DNA of 19,509 nt from Helicobacter_D sp964464895 (GTDB taxonomy: Bacteria; Campylobacterota; Campylobacteria; Campylobacterales; Helicobacteraceae): NCBI GenBank assembly GCA_964464895.1, contig CAYXGY010000016.1, positions 1 to 19,509 on the forward strand, read 5' to 3'. The notes under the pieces are model-generated. The model saw nothing but the letters and a program-made list of their open reading frames with translations. It did not search any database and was not told where the DNA came from. Positions 6,772-13,630 of this stretch are shown here, piece by piece (the stretch's first letter is position 1; every line of letters starts with the position of its first letter). Position numbers and translations under genes: made by a program.

Positions 6772-7386
6772 ATGTATTACCCTTATAACAAAGAAGCAAA
6801 AGATTATATTCAAAACACCTTAGAGAAAATCTCCTCCAAACTCCAAAACCTCAAAGGCAAAAGAGACAGAGAGAGCCTCAATAAAAAAGCGCATTTACAA
6901 GAATGTTTAGAGTGCTTGACGCGTTGTAATAGTGAGCAAGATAGTGATAAGTATGATTATTTCATCTATAAAATCTATACCCTAGAATGGGGAGGGGTTG
7001 GCGCACCAGAAACAGAATCTAGGAGGCTTCCTAAAAACCAATCCAACCTACCAAAACTCAAAGAAATTGCCAAGACTTCTTTCAAAGAGGAAGTGGAGAG
7101 AATGATTGCAAATGACCCTCTTTATCAAAAGCGTATGGAGCAGTATGATACTAGTGGCGTGCCTTATGCTATCAGTGCGAGACAAGCAAAGCTTGCACTC
7201 TTGGAGGCGGGATTGTTAGAAAAAATTGAGGAAGTTATACAGCAAATGGATAAACAAACCCAAATTGCTTGGGAATATGCGACTGAATTTAGTCGTAACA
7301 ATCCTTTGCTTCTAGCTCTAGCAGAATCCTTGAAGCTATCCAAAGAAGCAATAGACAATCTTTTTATTAAGGCAAAAACACTATGA
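6772..7386 (+). CDS. Tail fibre-associated protein, probable fibre assembly factor
   Basis: This 204-residue protein is the gene right after the fibre. Residues about 130-204 (YAISARQAKLALLEAGLLE, then IAWEYATEFSRNNPLLLALAESLKLSKEAIDNLF) match a short helical domain I associate with fibre or fibre-assembly proteins of many tailed phages. The N-terminal half is charged and helical, with Cys45, Cys48 and Cys52 in a C-x2-C-x3-C array that could bind metal. GGAGG precedes the ATG. Its end overlaps the radical SAM gene as ATGA, so the two are probably made together. A chaperone role is inferred from position; it could equally be a second fibre part or the radical SAM enzyme's partner. Confidence 0.6.
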   Translation: MYYPYNKEAKDYIQNTLEKISSKLQNLKGKRDRESLNKKAHLQECLECLTRCNSEQDSDKYDYFIYKIYTLEWGGVGAPETESRRLPKNQSNLPKLKEIAKTSFKEEVERMIANDPLYQKRMEQYDTSGVPYAISARQAKLALLEAGLLEKIEEVIQQMDKQTQIAWEYATEFSRNNPLLLALAESLKLSKEAIDNLFIKAKTL

Positions 7387-9143
7387 AAACACCTTTTAGC
7401 GCAAGAGAACTCGTTTTTGTCCCTAATTCTTTCTGTAACTTTGGTTGCAAATATTGTTATTTGGGGCAATTAACCGAGCATAGAACCGACACAAAAGATA
7501 TGGGCGTAGCTTTTAAAAGAATTGCTGACAGGTTAAAAGAGCAAGGTGTCCTCATCTCTAAAGTGATTTTACACGGAGCAGAACTCACAAGCTCTCCCTT
7601 AAGTGATGTGCAAAATCTCCTTGAAACAATTTGGCAATACAAGCAAGAAAACTATACTTGGATTAAGTCGTTTTCTCCACATACTTTAGAGAATTTCATT
7701 CATTTAAAAACTAATCTCTATCATTTGGATTTGTTTTTTGAAACCTTTATCAAATATAAGGTTTTCATCAGTGGTTCTGTGGATTTGCCTTTATCCTTGC
7801 ACGAAAAATACCGCACGCTCAAAAATGGAAAAAGCACACTTCCAAAAACTTTACAAATGTTAAGATTACTTGCAACCTATCCTTATGGTAAGAGCTTTAG
7901 TGCGACAATGACAGAGGAAGCATTAAATGCAGAAGAGTTTATAGAAGATGTTTTAAAGATTGAGGGATTAGGTTTTGATATGGCAAATGATTTTTATATT
8001 ATGTTTGCCTACCAAAGCCAAAACGCAAGAGATTCTTTTGCTATGGCAACTTCACAAAAAATGCGAGATTTCTATCTTGCACTAAGAGAGAAGCTTCAAG
8101 GAAGCAAGTTTGCCCCTGCGGTAGAACATTTGTGGTTTAAAGAATTTTTAGGAGGCTATTGCACACAATGCGTAAATTGTGGTAGAGAGCAACTTCTAAT
8201 CCAAAAAAATGGAGATTGTTTTCTTTGCCATCGCTCACAGGCTTTGGAATCTTTAAAATGCGGAAATATCTTTCAAGAATCTTATGGGGAGATTGTGCTA
8301 AAAAACATCAACAATGTCCAAAGACTAGAGAATCAATTAACCTTGCACCAAGATTGTTTGGAGTGTGATTATTTTCATTTGTGTAATGCTTCGTGTGTGA
8401 TTGAAAGAAACGACACAAAGCTTGGCAAAAGCTATACTTGTGCCTTGCAAAAAGAAATCTACAAAAACAACCCCCAAAGATTTCCTAAAAATCCTTTCTT
8501 AGCTAATGGGGCAAGGGATATGTTTTTGCGAGAAAATCAACTCACAAGATTCTATGAGCTGCGCAATCCAAACCTTGATTTGCAATTCTTTGAGCCTAAA
8601 AACAATCTAGCAAACATTATTGCAAAAGACCCAATCTTAAAGGCTTCACACGATAGGGATAATTTCTCGCTTTTAGTTAATGGAGAAAAGATAGAGACGC
8701 ATTTCCCTGAAGAGGATTTGCAAACAATGCTTTATTTATCCCAAAAAGATTGCGTGAAAGTGCTCATCAAAAAGAGTGTGTTTGCGATTAATTGCGCTGA
8801 CCCTTTTAGCCAAGATGCGCGGATTTTTCTTTTGCGTTCTACTTGCAGGGTTTATGGAGATGATAAGCGCAATAAATGCGACCATATCGCACATTTAGGG
8901 CTTTTCCCTACCAAGCTAGAAACCGATGGAGAGGATTTAGGAGAATATTGGAGTTTTGAGGTTTCGGACTTCTTAAGAGAGAATGCAAAGAATTTTCAAG
9001 TGGGCATTCCCAACAGCTTGCTTTTTTTAACAAAAGAAATGCGAGCCTATCATTACCAAAAGCAACTCAAGAATGTGTTTTATCACCTCCAAGCCTTTAA
9101 TCTACCCTTTGCACACATTGAATTTATTTGGCAGGAGGCATAA
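7383..9143 (+). CDS. Radical SAM/SPASM domain enzyme within the tail operon
   Basis: A 586-residue enzyme. Cys18, Cys22 and Cys25 form the CxxxCxxC that binds the catalytic [4Fe-4S] cluster and S-adenosylmethionine. HGAELTSSP (64-72) looks like the SAM-contact 'GGE' motif. The SPASM region has Cys260, 263, 266, 279, 282, 293, 325, 328, 334, 338 and 353, including the classic C-x2-C-x5-C-x3-C at 325-338, enough for two auxiliary clusters. Such enzymes modify peptides or proteins, as in sulfatase maturation or RiPP crosslinking. Residues about 370-586 are an extra domain I do not recognise. It is coupled by ATGA to the fibre-associated gene and by TAATG to the holin. Its substrate is unknown. 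Confidence 0.9.
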   Translation: MKTPFSARELVFVPNSFCNFGCKYCYLGQLTEHRTDTKDMGVAFKRIADRLKEQGVLISKVILHGAELTSSPLSDVQNLLETIWQYKQENYTWIKSFSPHTLENFIHLKTNLYHLDLFFETFIKYKVFISGSVDLPLSLHEKYRTLKNGKSTLPKTLQMLRLLATYPYGKSFSATMTEEALNAEEFIEDVLKIEGLGFDMANDFYIMFAYQSQNARDSFAMATSQKMRDFYLALREKLQGSKFAPAVEHLWFKEFLGGYCTQCVNCGREQLLIQKNGDCFLCHRSQALESLKCGNIFQESYGEIVLKNINNVQRLENQLTLHQDCLECDYFHLCNASCVIERNDTKLGKSYTCALQKEIYKNNPQRFPKNPFLANGARDMFLRENQLTRFYELRNPNLDLQFFEPKNNLANIIAKDPILKASHDRDNFSLLVNGEKIETHFPEEDLQTMLYLSQKDCVKVLIKKSVFAINCADPFSQDARIFLLRSTCRVYGDDKRNKCDHIAHLGLFPTKLETDGEDLGEYWSFEVSDFLRENAKNFQVGIPNSLLFLTKEMRAYHYQKQLKNVFYHLQAFNLPFAHIEFIWQEA

Positions 9144-9631
9144 TGAATTTAGAAAGAGATTCTAATTTGTTTTTAATTCTTGGAAGCGGTTTTGTCGCGT
9201 GGTTTTATTCTAGTATCAATTATCTTGGAATCCAAGATGTGCAAGTTTATGCGCTGTTGTTTATCTTTTTTGTCTCTATGGTTTCAGGATTCCTAAAAAC
9301 ACTTGCTTTAAAGGAGGAAATTGGAGTTTTTGTCTGCACAGAATTGCTTTCAAAAACTTTAATGCTTAGCATTCCTTTTGTTTTTGCGCTAGAAGCAAAA
9401 ATCCTAGAGGCTTTTAAATTCTTTGTGGATTATTCCTTTGCCTTTTTAACGCTTGGAGAAATCCTAGCCATTATGATTAATATCCAAAGTATTAAGACTA
9501 GAACCCCAATCAAAGAGCTAGACATTTACAACCTCGCCATTAAAAAAGTGCAAGGGTTTGTCTTGCGACACTTACGATTTGAGGGGAAACATAACGAAAG
9601 AGAAAAAGAAAAGGAGAAAGAGAATGAATAA
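9143..9631 (+). CDS. Putative phage holin
   Basis: This 162-residue membrane protein has hydrophobic segments at about 7-25, 32-50, 70-90 and 95-115, then a charged C-terminal tail rich in Lys and Glu. That is the layout of the TcdE/phage holin 4 type and related larger holins. It would make the membrane lesion that lets the endolysin out. The start at ATG 9143 follows AGGAGG and overlaps the radical SAM stop as TAATG; a 5-residue longer start at 9128 would place the ribosome-binding site inside the gene. The family call is from hydropathy and context. A membrane tail protein is an alternative. Confidence 0.55.
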   Translation: MNLERDSNLFLILGSGFVAWFYSSINYLGIQDVQVYALLFIFFVSMVSGFLKTLALKEEIGVFVCTELLSKTLMLSIPFVFALEAKILEAFKFFVDYSFAFLTLGEILAIMINIQSIKTRTPIKELDIYNLAIKKVQGFVLRHLRFEGKHNEREKEKEKENE

Positions 9632-10073
9632 AGAACTCATCACGATTTTAAGGGCTGGGAAAGACTTTGAGTTGTTAGAGCCTTTTAGATTCTACTTTGG
9701 TGGTGATTGTGAAGCCTTGCGCAACATTCCCTCAAACTCTGAAATTTTGCAGCTAGATGAATACAAGGGTAAGCTGTTTATAGAAGTGCCTTTAGGCTTT
9801 AAAACAGACTTTGGGAGTGTCCCGCAACTCTTTCAAAGTTTGATTTCCCCTGTGGGCAAACCCACAAAGGCTTATGCGCTACACGATTATCTTTGTGAGC
9901 TTGCACAAGAGGGGAATCTAAAAAGAAAAGTTGCCGATGATGTGTTTTTATTGGCTTTAAGGATTTTAGGCGTAGGCAAGATTCAAAGGATAGTGATTTA
10001 TGCGGGTGTGCGATTCTATGCCTTAATTTTAAAACCAATTTTAAATTTAATTCAAAGGAGAAAAAATGGCTAG
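9624..10073 (+). CDS. DUF1353 family phage protein
   Basis: A 149-residue protein with the clear DUF1353 pattern: GFKTDFGSVPQLFQSL (the TD.GSVP motif), then KAYALHDYLCE (the A..HD.L motif), KVADDVFLLALRILGV (the AD..F..AL motif) and a C-terminal YAGVRFYALI. The family is common in tailed phages and its function is not established; the HD residues have invited the idea of a hydrolase. The start is ATG 9624, inside the end of the holin gene, with AAGGAG upstream; it ends 8 bases into the sheath gene. Context suggests a structural or lysis-linked role. Confidence 0.8.
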   Translation: MNKELITILRAGKDFELLEPFRFYFGGDCEALRNIPSNSEILQLDEYKGKLFIEVPLGFKTDFGSVPQLFQSLISPVGKPTKAYALHDYLCELAQEGNLKRKVADDVFLLALRILGVGKIQRIVIYAGVRFYALILKPILNLIQRRKNG

Positions 10074-11262
10074 TGTTTTTGGTGTCAATACCACACGTTC
10101 CTCTAGTGCGGCGCGTCCCATTCAGATTGATTCTACCACGCCCATTGGCGCAGTGGTTAGTATCGCATTAGAAAGAGATGTGAAAGCAGATGTAGCTTTA
10201 ATGGAAAGTCTTAATCAAGAGCCTATGCGATTCTTTGGTTCTGCAAGTGAGGCTTTAAAAGAATTTGAAAATTATGAGGGAACAATTGTGCGCGTTTTAG
10301 ACGGAATTATAGACCAAAACGCAAAATGTCCTATCATTCTTAGCTTTGTGGTGATTAATCTAAGCCAATCAGGAGAGAGTGCAGAGAGTTTCTATAATGA
10401 CGCAGAGATTAAAACAAGAATCATTGAAGCAATTGGAAGATTCCGCAAGGCTTATGCACTCTTTGGCTACAAGCCAAATTTAATCATTGCGCCTTATTTT
10501 AGCCACGACTTAGATATTGGTGCGGAAATGCAGAGTATCGCGACAGCTTTAAGCGGACATGCCATTATTGATTTGAATTGTGAGAATGAAGCAGAAGCAA
10601 GTGTGAAAGTCGCTTCCTATGGAAGTGAGAGGGTGTTGCTTTGCGACCCTTATGTTAAAGTTTGGGATACGCTGAAAAATGCAGAATCCTTTGAGCCAAT
10701 GAGTGCAAGAATCGCGGGGTTGATTGCCTATGTAGATGGTGAGGAAGAGTATGGATTCTCTAATTCTCACTCTAATCGTGTTTTGGGTGGAATTAGTGGC
10801 ACAAAGCGTATTGTAGAGTTTGAAGCAGGAGAAGAATGCGAAGCCGATAGAATCCGCAATAAAAACATTACAACCATTATCCGCTATCAAGGCTTTAGGA
10901 CTTGGGGGAATCACACAACTTCTATGGATTCCATTTGGCAAGACTTTACGCGTGTGCGTGTGTTTGATAGGATTGCTAAGGCTGCACTAGAGGGTGTGTT
11001 TTGGGCGATTGATAGAAGAGCCGATGTGCTAAAGGCAGCAAAAGATTCCGTAGAGGAAATGCTTCTAGCATTAAAAGGCGCAGATGTGCTTGTGGATTAT
11101 GAAGTCTCTTGGAATGATGAGCTAAACACTGCAGCAAATATCACTGCAGGGAAGTTTTATCTAGATGTGGATTTGATGAATACGCCTATTGTGAAGCGTT
11201 TGGAGATTAATTTCAATTACACTGATAAATATGCCGATACGCTGATTAAGATGATTTCATAA
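10066..11262 (+). CDS. FI: Tail sheath protein gpFI
   Basis: This 398-residue protein forms the contractile sheath; P2 FI is nearly the same length. The N-terminus has TTPIGAVVS and a Phe-Gly-Ser-Ala-Ser-Glu-Ala segment typical of sheath domain I. The middle has KPNLIIAPYFSHD and a MSARIAGLIAYVD run. The C-terminal domain has the conserved WGNHTT, FTRVRVFDRI and a final YTDKYADTLI strand. The start is ATG 10066 with AAAGGAG. It overlaps DUF1353 by 8 bases. A structured repeat separates it from the tube gene, unusual in this otherwise tightly packed operon. Confidence 0.93.
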   Translation: MASVFGVNTTRSSSAARPIQIDSTTPIGAVVSIALERDVKADVALMESLNQEPMRFFGSASEALKEFENYEGTIVRVLDGIIDQNAKCPIILSFVVINLSQSGESAESFYNDAEIKTRIIEAIGRFRKAYALFGYKPNLIIAPYFSHDLDIGAEMQSIATALSGHAIIDLNCENEAEASVKVASYGSERVLLCDPYVKVWDTLKNAESFEPMSARIAGLIAYVDGEEEYGFSNSHSNRVLGGISGTKRIVEFEAGEECEADRIRNKNITTIIRYQGFRTWGNHTTSMDSIWQDFTRVRVFDRIAKAALEGVFWAIDRRADVLKAAKDSVEEMLLALKGADVLVDYEVSWNDELNTAANITAGKFYLDVDLMNTPIVKRLEINFNYTDKYADTLIKMIS

Positions 11263-11280
11263 AAGGAGATTTGCAATTGG

Positions 11281-11450
11281 TGTTCGCATAAAATCTATGC
11301 AAGGAATCAGATACAAAGGAACTTGCCAACTTTAAAACTCACAGACAAAAGCAGGAAACCTAGCTTTTATGAATAAAAGCTTTCCTAATTGCCTGTTCGT
11401 TTTAAGTTAGCAAGACAAAAGCCTACGAAAATTTTAACAAGGAGAGAAAA
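11281..11450 (+). repeat. Structured intergenic repeat R1, between sheath and tube genes
   Basis: This spacer folds into a long hairpin in RNA. The outer stem is 11322-11338 with 11399-11414 (TTGCCAACTT.AAAAC against its imperfect complement). Next comes ACAG.CAA (341-348) with TTG.CTGT (389-396), then AGGAA with TTCCT (about 353-386), and an inner perfect AGCTTTTAT / ATAAAAGCT stem (362-370 and 373-381). The first 84 bases match R2 (11987-12069) with about ten differences, including 29 identical bases at 11320-11348. The last 22 bases, which hold the AAGGAG of the tube gene, are also identical to R2's. It may set mRNA processing, stability or attenuation. Confidence 0.7.
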
Positions 11451-11963
11451 ATGGTTTTTTCAAAGCTAAGAGAAGCGCAAGTCATCAATGCCGCGCAAGT
11501 CTTTGTGGAGGGCATTGGGTTTTTAGGAGTGAGCAAGGAAGTTGAGATTCCAGCTATTGAGTTTGAAACCTACACGCAAAATGGAGGATTCTATAAATCC
11601 AATCAAAATAGTGGAATCCTAAAGGAAATGACACTTAAAGTGAAGTTTAGCGAATACAATCTTGTGTATCTTACCTCTATGGGTTCGCAATTTGATGAGA
11701 AATCCAATCTCTATGTCAAATGGAATGTTAGCTCTTCTAAAGGGCATTTTGGGCATGTGGCAACCTTTAGGGGAAATATTACAAAGCTGACATTGCCAAA
11801 GGTTGCCGCAGGAGAGGAAGTAGAAGTTGAGCTTGAAATGCAAGTGTATTTTTATAAAAAAGATGAGAATGGAATCCCTGTAACGCTTGTGGATACAAGA
11901 AATATGATTTGCCTCATTGGTGGAAGAGATATTTGGGCAAGTTTGCGCTCTAATGTGATGTAG
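11451..11963 (+). CDS. FII: Tail tube protein gpFII
   Basis: This 170-residue protein is the inner tube subunit; P2 FII is 172. It shows the family pattern: an N-terminal NAAQVFVEGIGFLG, a PAIEFETYTQNGG stretch, LTLKVKFSEYN-like strands, a VATFRGNITKLTLP strand, and VELEMQVYFYKK then the ending IGGRDIWASLR. ATG 11451 has AAGGAG supplied by the 3' end of R1. It lies between two copies of a structured repeat, so its mRNA has a folded element on each side. This fits a need to make far more tube and sheath than neighbouring gene products. Confidence 0.93.
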   Translation: MVFSKLREAQVINAAQVFVEGIGFLGVSKEVEIPAIEFETYTQNGGFYKSNQNSGILKEMTLKVKFSEYNLVYLTSMGSQFDEKSNLYVKWNVSSSKGHFGHVATFRGNITKLTLPKVAAGEEVEVELEMQVYFYKKDENGIPVTLVDTRNMICLIGGRDIWASLRSNVM

Positions 11964-11986
11964 GGAATTTGTAATGCACTCATTAG

Positions 11987-12206
11987 TGTCCGCATAAATC
12001 TATTCAAGGCATCAAACACAAAGCAACTTGCCAACTTTAAAACTCACAGACAAGAGTAGGAGACCTAGCAATGACAAGCGCATAAAATCTATTCAAGACA
12101 AGAGTAGGCACACTGGATTTTGACAAGCAAAATCTCCCTAATTGTCTTTTATAGCTTTTATGCGAACTTTTGGCTAAATCAAATTAAATTTTAACAAGGA
12201 GAGAAA
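11987..12206 (+). repeat. Structured intergenic repeat R2, between tube and E genes
   Basis: R2 is a second copy of R1 with a partial internal duplication: AGACAAGAGTAGG occurs at 12048 and 12096, and CGCATAAA(A)TC at 11991 and 12079. Stems kept from R1 are AGACAA (12048-12053) with TTGTCT (12142-12147) and TAGGAGA (12057-12063) with TCTCCCTA (12133-12140). GATTTTG / CAAAATC (12116-12134) is a new inner hairpin, and CGCATAAAA (12079) can pair with TTTTATGCG (12156). An A-T pair in R1 becomes G-C in R2, a compensatory change. The final 22 bases, including the ribosome-binding site of E, equal those of R1. Confidence 0.7.
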
Positions 12207-12443
12207 ATGAAAGAATTAAAAAATTTGAAATTGGTTTTACAAGATTGTGGCAGACAAATAGAGATGCGCATTCCTCTTGTTAGAGATATGCGCGCATTGT
12301 CAAATATTCCAAATGCAGAAGAAAAAGAGATTGCACTCCTTGCAAACCTCACAGGAATCACACAAGAGGAGTTGGACAATCTCACTTTAAGAGATTATGC
12401 AATTTTACAAAAAGGATTGCAGGATTTTTTGGCGGTAAATTAA
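12207..12443 (+). CDS. E: Tail assembly chaperone gpE
   Basis: This 78-residue helical protein has the pattern of the E/gp41-type tail assembly chaperones: a short strand, then IEMRIPLVRDMRALSNIPN, KEIALLANLTGITQEELDNLTLRDYAILQ and a short tail LQDFLAVN. It coats the tape measure while the tube polymerises. AAGGAG precedes the ATG and is part of R2. It is made when ribosomes do not slip at TTTTTTG near the 3' end; about 78 residues compares with 91 in P2. A longer product shares its first 75 residues. Confidence 0.8.
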   Translation: MKELKNLKLVLQDCGRQIEMRIPLVRDMRALSNIPNAEEKEIALLANLTGITQEELDNLTLRDYAILQKGLQDFLAVN

Positions 12444-12586
12444 TTACAAGAGATTCCTTTCTTGTGATTATTGCAAATCTTGGGGCAATCTTGCATTTTA
12501 GTTATAGAGATTGTATGGAAATGGATTATTTTGATTTTTTGGAGTTAAACAAAATTGCAGAAAGAATGACAAAGGAGAAAGAATGA
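12207..12586 (+). CDS. E': Tail assembly chaperone fusion gpE-E' made by -1 frameshift
   Basis: Reading E up to T TTT TTG (12425-12431) and slipping back one base opens the -1 frame through 12586. It adds 51 residues that start GGKLITRDSF and include VIIANLGAILHFSYRDC and MDYFDFLELNKIAERM, giving 126 residues in all. The added part has the A.L..IFHWS..E.. .MS..EL..W...A layout of P2 E' proteins. P2 makes E+E' by a -1 slip on the same heptamer, 91 to 142 residues. The stop TGA overlaps the start of the next gene as ATGA, which is the normal spacing in this operon. The 139-base gap after E is thus fully coding. Confidence 0.85.
12411..12470 (+). promoter_or_regulatory. Programmed -1 frameshift signal (slip site, spacer, stem)
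   Basis: The heptamer T TTT TTG is at 12425-12431 in the E frame. A 9-base spacer follows, then an 11-bp stem of 12441-12451 with 12460-12470 (core ACAAGA / TCTTGT, one wobble) around an 8-base loop. AAAGGA at 12411-12416 lies 8 bases before the slip site, like the internal Shine-Dalgarno stimulator of the dnaX frameshift. All three elements expected for an efficient bacterial -1 shift are present. Confidence 0.8.
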
Positions 12587-12972
12587 AAGAGAACCAATAT
12601 TTTAAACAATACGAATTTGAATGTCGGTGTGGGAAATGCCAACTTCCTCCCAATGTGCCAAGTGATGAACTTGTTACAATCCTAACAGAAATTAGAGAGC
12701 ATTTCGGGAGATGTCTAAGAATCAATAGTGGCTATCGTTGCCCTGAACACAATAAAAGAGTGGGAGGCGCAACGCAAAGCCAACACACGATTGGAAGTGC
12801 AGCAGATTTTGTGGTGTTTGGAGTGCCGACAGAAGAAGTTTATGCCTATATAATTCAAAGGTATGGCAATCGTCCTTTGGGAATTGCAATCAAACGCAAC
12901 AAGACAAATCCTTATGGTGGATTTGTGCATATTGACACAAGAGGAAAAAAGGCAAGTTGGGAGTATCAATGA
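12583..12972 (+). CDS. Endolysin, M15 family L,D- or D,D-peptidase
   Basis: This 129-residue enzyme cuts peptidoglycan stem peptides during lysis. The zinc ligands are visible: His68 and Asp75 in SQHTIGSAADF (the S.H..G.A.D signature) and His116 in GGFVHIDTRG. The preceding SGYRCPEHNKRVGGATQ is also typical of the M15A group. A cluster of cysteines at 14, 16 and 19 (ECRCGKC) near the N-terminus is common in related phage enzymes. No signal peptide is seen, so it should need the holin. AAAGGAG precedes ATG 12583, which overlaps the E' stop. It begins a compact lysis set with the two spanins. Confidence 0.9.
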   Translation: MKENQYFKQYEFECRCGKCQLPPNVPSDELVTILTEIREHFGRCLRINSGYRCPEHNKRVGGATQSQHTIGSAADFVVFGVPTEEVYAYIIQRYGNRPLGIAIKRNKTNPYGGFVHIDTRGKKASWEYQ

Positions 12973-13298
12973 TTTTTTCTATCCTTAGCAAATTTGACAT
13001 CAAAGCAATCCTTGCAATGCTCTGTGTAAGTCTAGCTCTTTTGCTTTGCTTTTTTGTTTGGCAAAACGCGTCCTTAAAACAAGATTTACTCTTAAAAGAG
13101 TTGGAATTGCAACAAGCAAATCTAAATGTTAAGGAACTTAGTTTGGCAATAGAGAAACAAAACCAAGCATTTAAAAACTTACAAGTGCAAAAGACACAAA
13201 TTAGCACAGAATCCCTTAAAGAAATTATCATCAAAGATTCTAGTTGCGAAGCGCAGTTGCAAGGATACAAGCAAATCTTTAAGGAACTTGGGAAATGA
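12969..13298 (+). CDS. i-spanin (Rz-like)
   Basis: A 109-residue inner-membrane spanin. Residues about 12-31 are a single hydrophobic segment with a short cytoplasmic N-terminus; the rest is a periplasmic helix rich in Leu, Lys, Glu and Gln that should form a coiled coil. It starts at ATG 12969, coupled to the endolysin stop by ATGA, with GGGAG upstream, and it ends with ATGA on the next gene, the usual i-/o-spanin arrangement. Together the pair fuses the inner and outer membranes after wall cutting. The call is from layout and context, as spanins rarely keep sequence. Confidence 0.75.
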   Translation: MIFSILSKFDIKAILAMLCVSLALLLCFFVWQNASLKQDLLLKELELQQANLNVKELSLAIEKQNQAFKNLQVQKTQISTESLKEIIIKDSSCEAQLQGYKQIFKELGK

Positions 13299-13579
13299 AA
13301 CGAAAAGATTTTAGAAAACTTCATTTGGAGTTTAGGAAAATAGCAGTGAGGGGAATTTGGATAATTATTTATACATTACTTGTCTTTTGCCTGTTTGCCT
13401 TTATGGGTTGTGCTAAGCCCCTTTACAAGATTCAAACCCAAGAAGTTTTGATTCCGATTCAATGTAATTTGGAGCTACCATTAAAGCCTAAAGAAAATGG
13501 AAGCTTTGAATCCCATAAGGAATTGGCGGTGTATTACAAAGAAGTTGAGCAAATCGCAAAGGATTGCACAAAGAATTAA
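13295..13579 (+). CDS. o-spanin-like lipoprotein (Rz1-like)
   Basis: This 94-residue protein has a positively charged N-terminus, a hydrophobic stretch at about 20-37 and Cys39 in FMGC, a weak but plausible lipobox (Gly at -1, Phe at -3). The mature part is short, with KPLYKIQTQEVLIPIQ and a Pro-Lys-rich middle. It overlaps the i-spanin gene as ATGA. Outer-membrane spanins are short lipoproteins placed exactly like this. The N-region is longer than usual for a lipoprotein signal. Confidence 0.7.
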   Translation: MKRKDFRKLHLEFRKIAVRGIWIIIYTLLVFCLFAFMGCAKPLYKIQTQEVLIPIQCNLELPLKPKENGSFESHKELAVYYKEVEQIAKDCTKN

Positions 13580-13580
13580 A

Positions 13581-13624
13581 AGTTTTAAAGACTTTTTAAA
13601 AGGTGTTTAAAGGGTTTTAAAAGG
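13581..13624 (+). repeat. Phased TTTTAAAA-type array upstream of the tape measure gene
   Basis: Four TTTAAA cores start at 13584, 13595, 13606 and 13616, a spacing of 11, 11 and 10 bases. The units read close to GTTTTAAAAGG towards the downstream gene, as in the array at 119-197 when that is read on the minus strand. The array ends two bases before a likely AAGG ribosome-binding site of the tape measure gene. It fills the whole 51-base gap after the spanin gene. Confidence 0.6.
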
Positions 13625-13630
13625 AAATGA

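Noticed and set aside
6772..9143. RiPP precursor peptide for the radical SAM enzyme
   Set aside because: No short, well-initiated ORF with a typical precursor look is found beside it; the nearest candidates are the fibre and its helper.
5819..9143. Diversity-generating retroelement or invertible fibre cassette
   Set aside because: No reverse transcriptase, template/variable repeat pair or recombinase is present in the window.
11277..11291. Mini-ORF TTG GTG TTC GCA TAA after AAGGAG downstream of the sheath stop
   Set aside because: It is only four codons; the Shine-Dalgarno-like sequence may be a relic or chance. R2 has no equivalent.
11281..12206. CRISPR array, tRNA or riboswitch in the R1/R2 spacers
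   Set aside because: There are only two unequal copies without regular spacers, no cloverleaf, and no match to a riboswitch core that I recognise.
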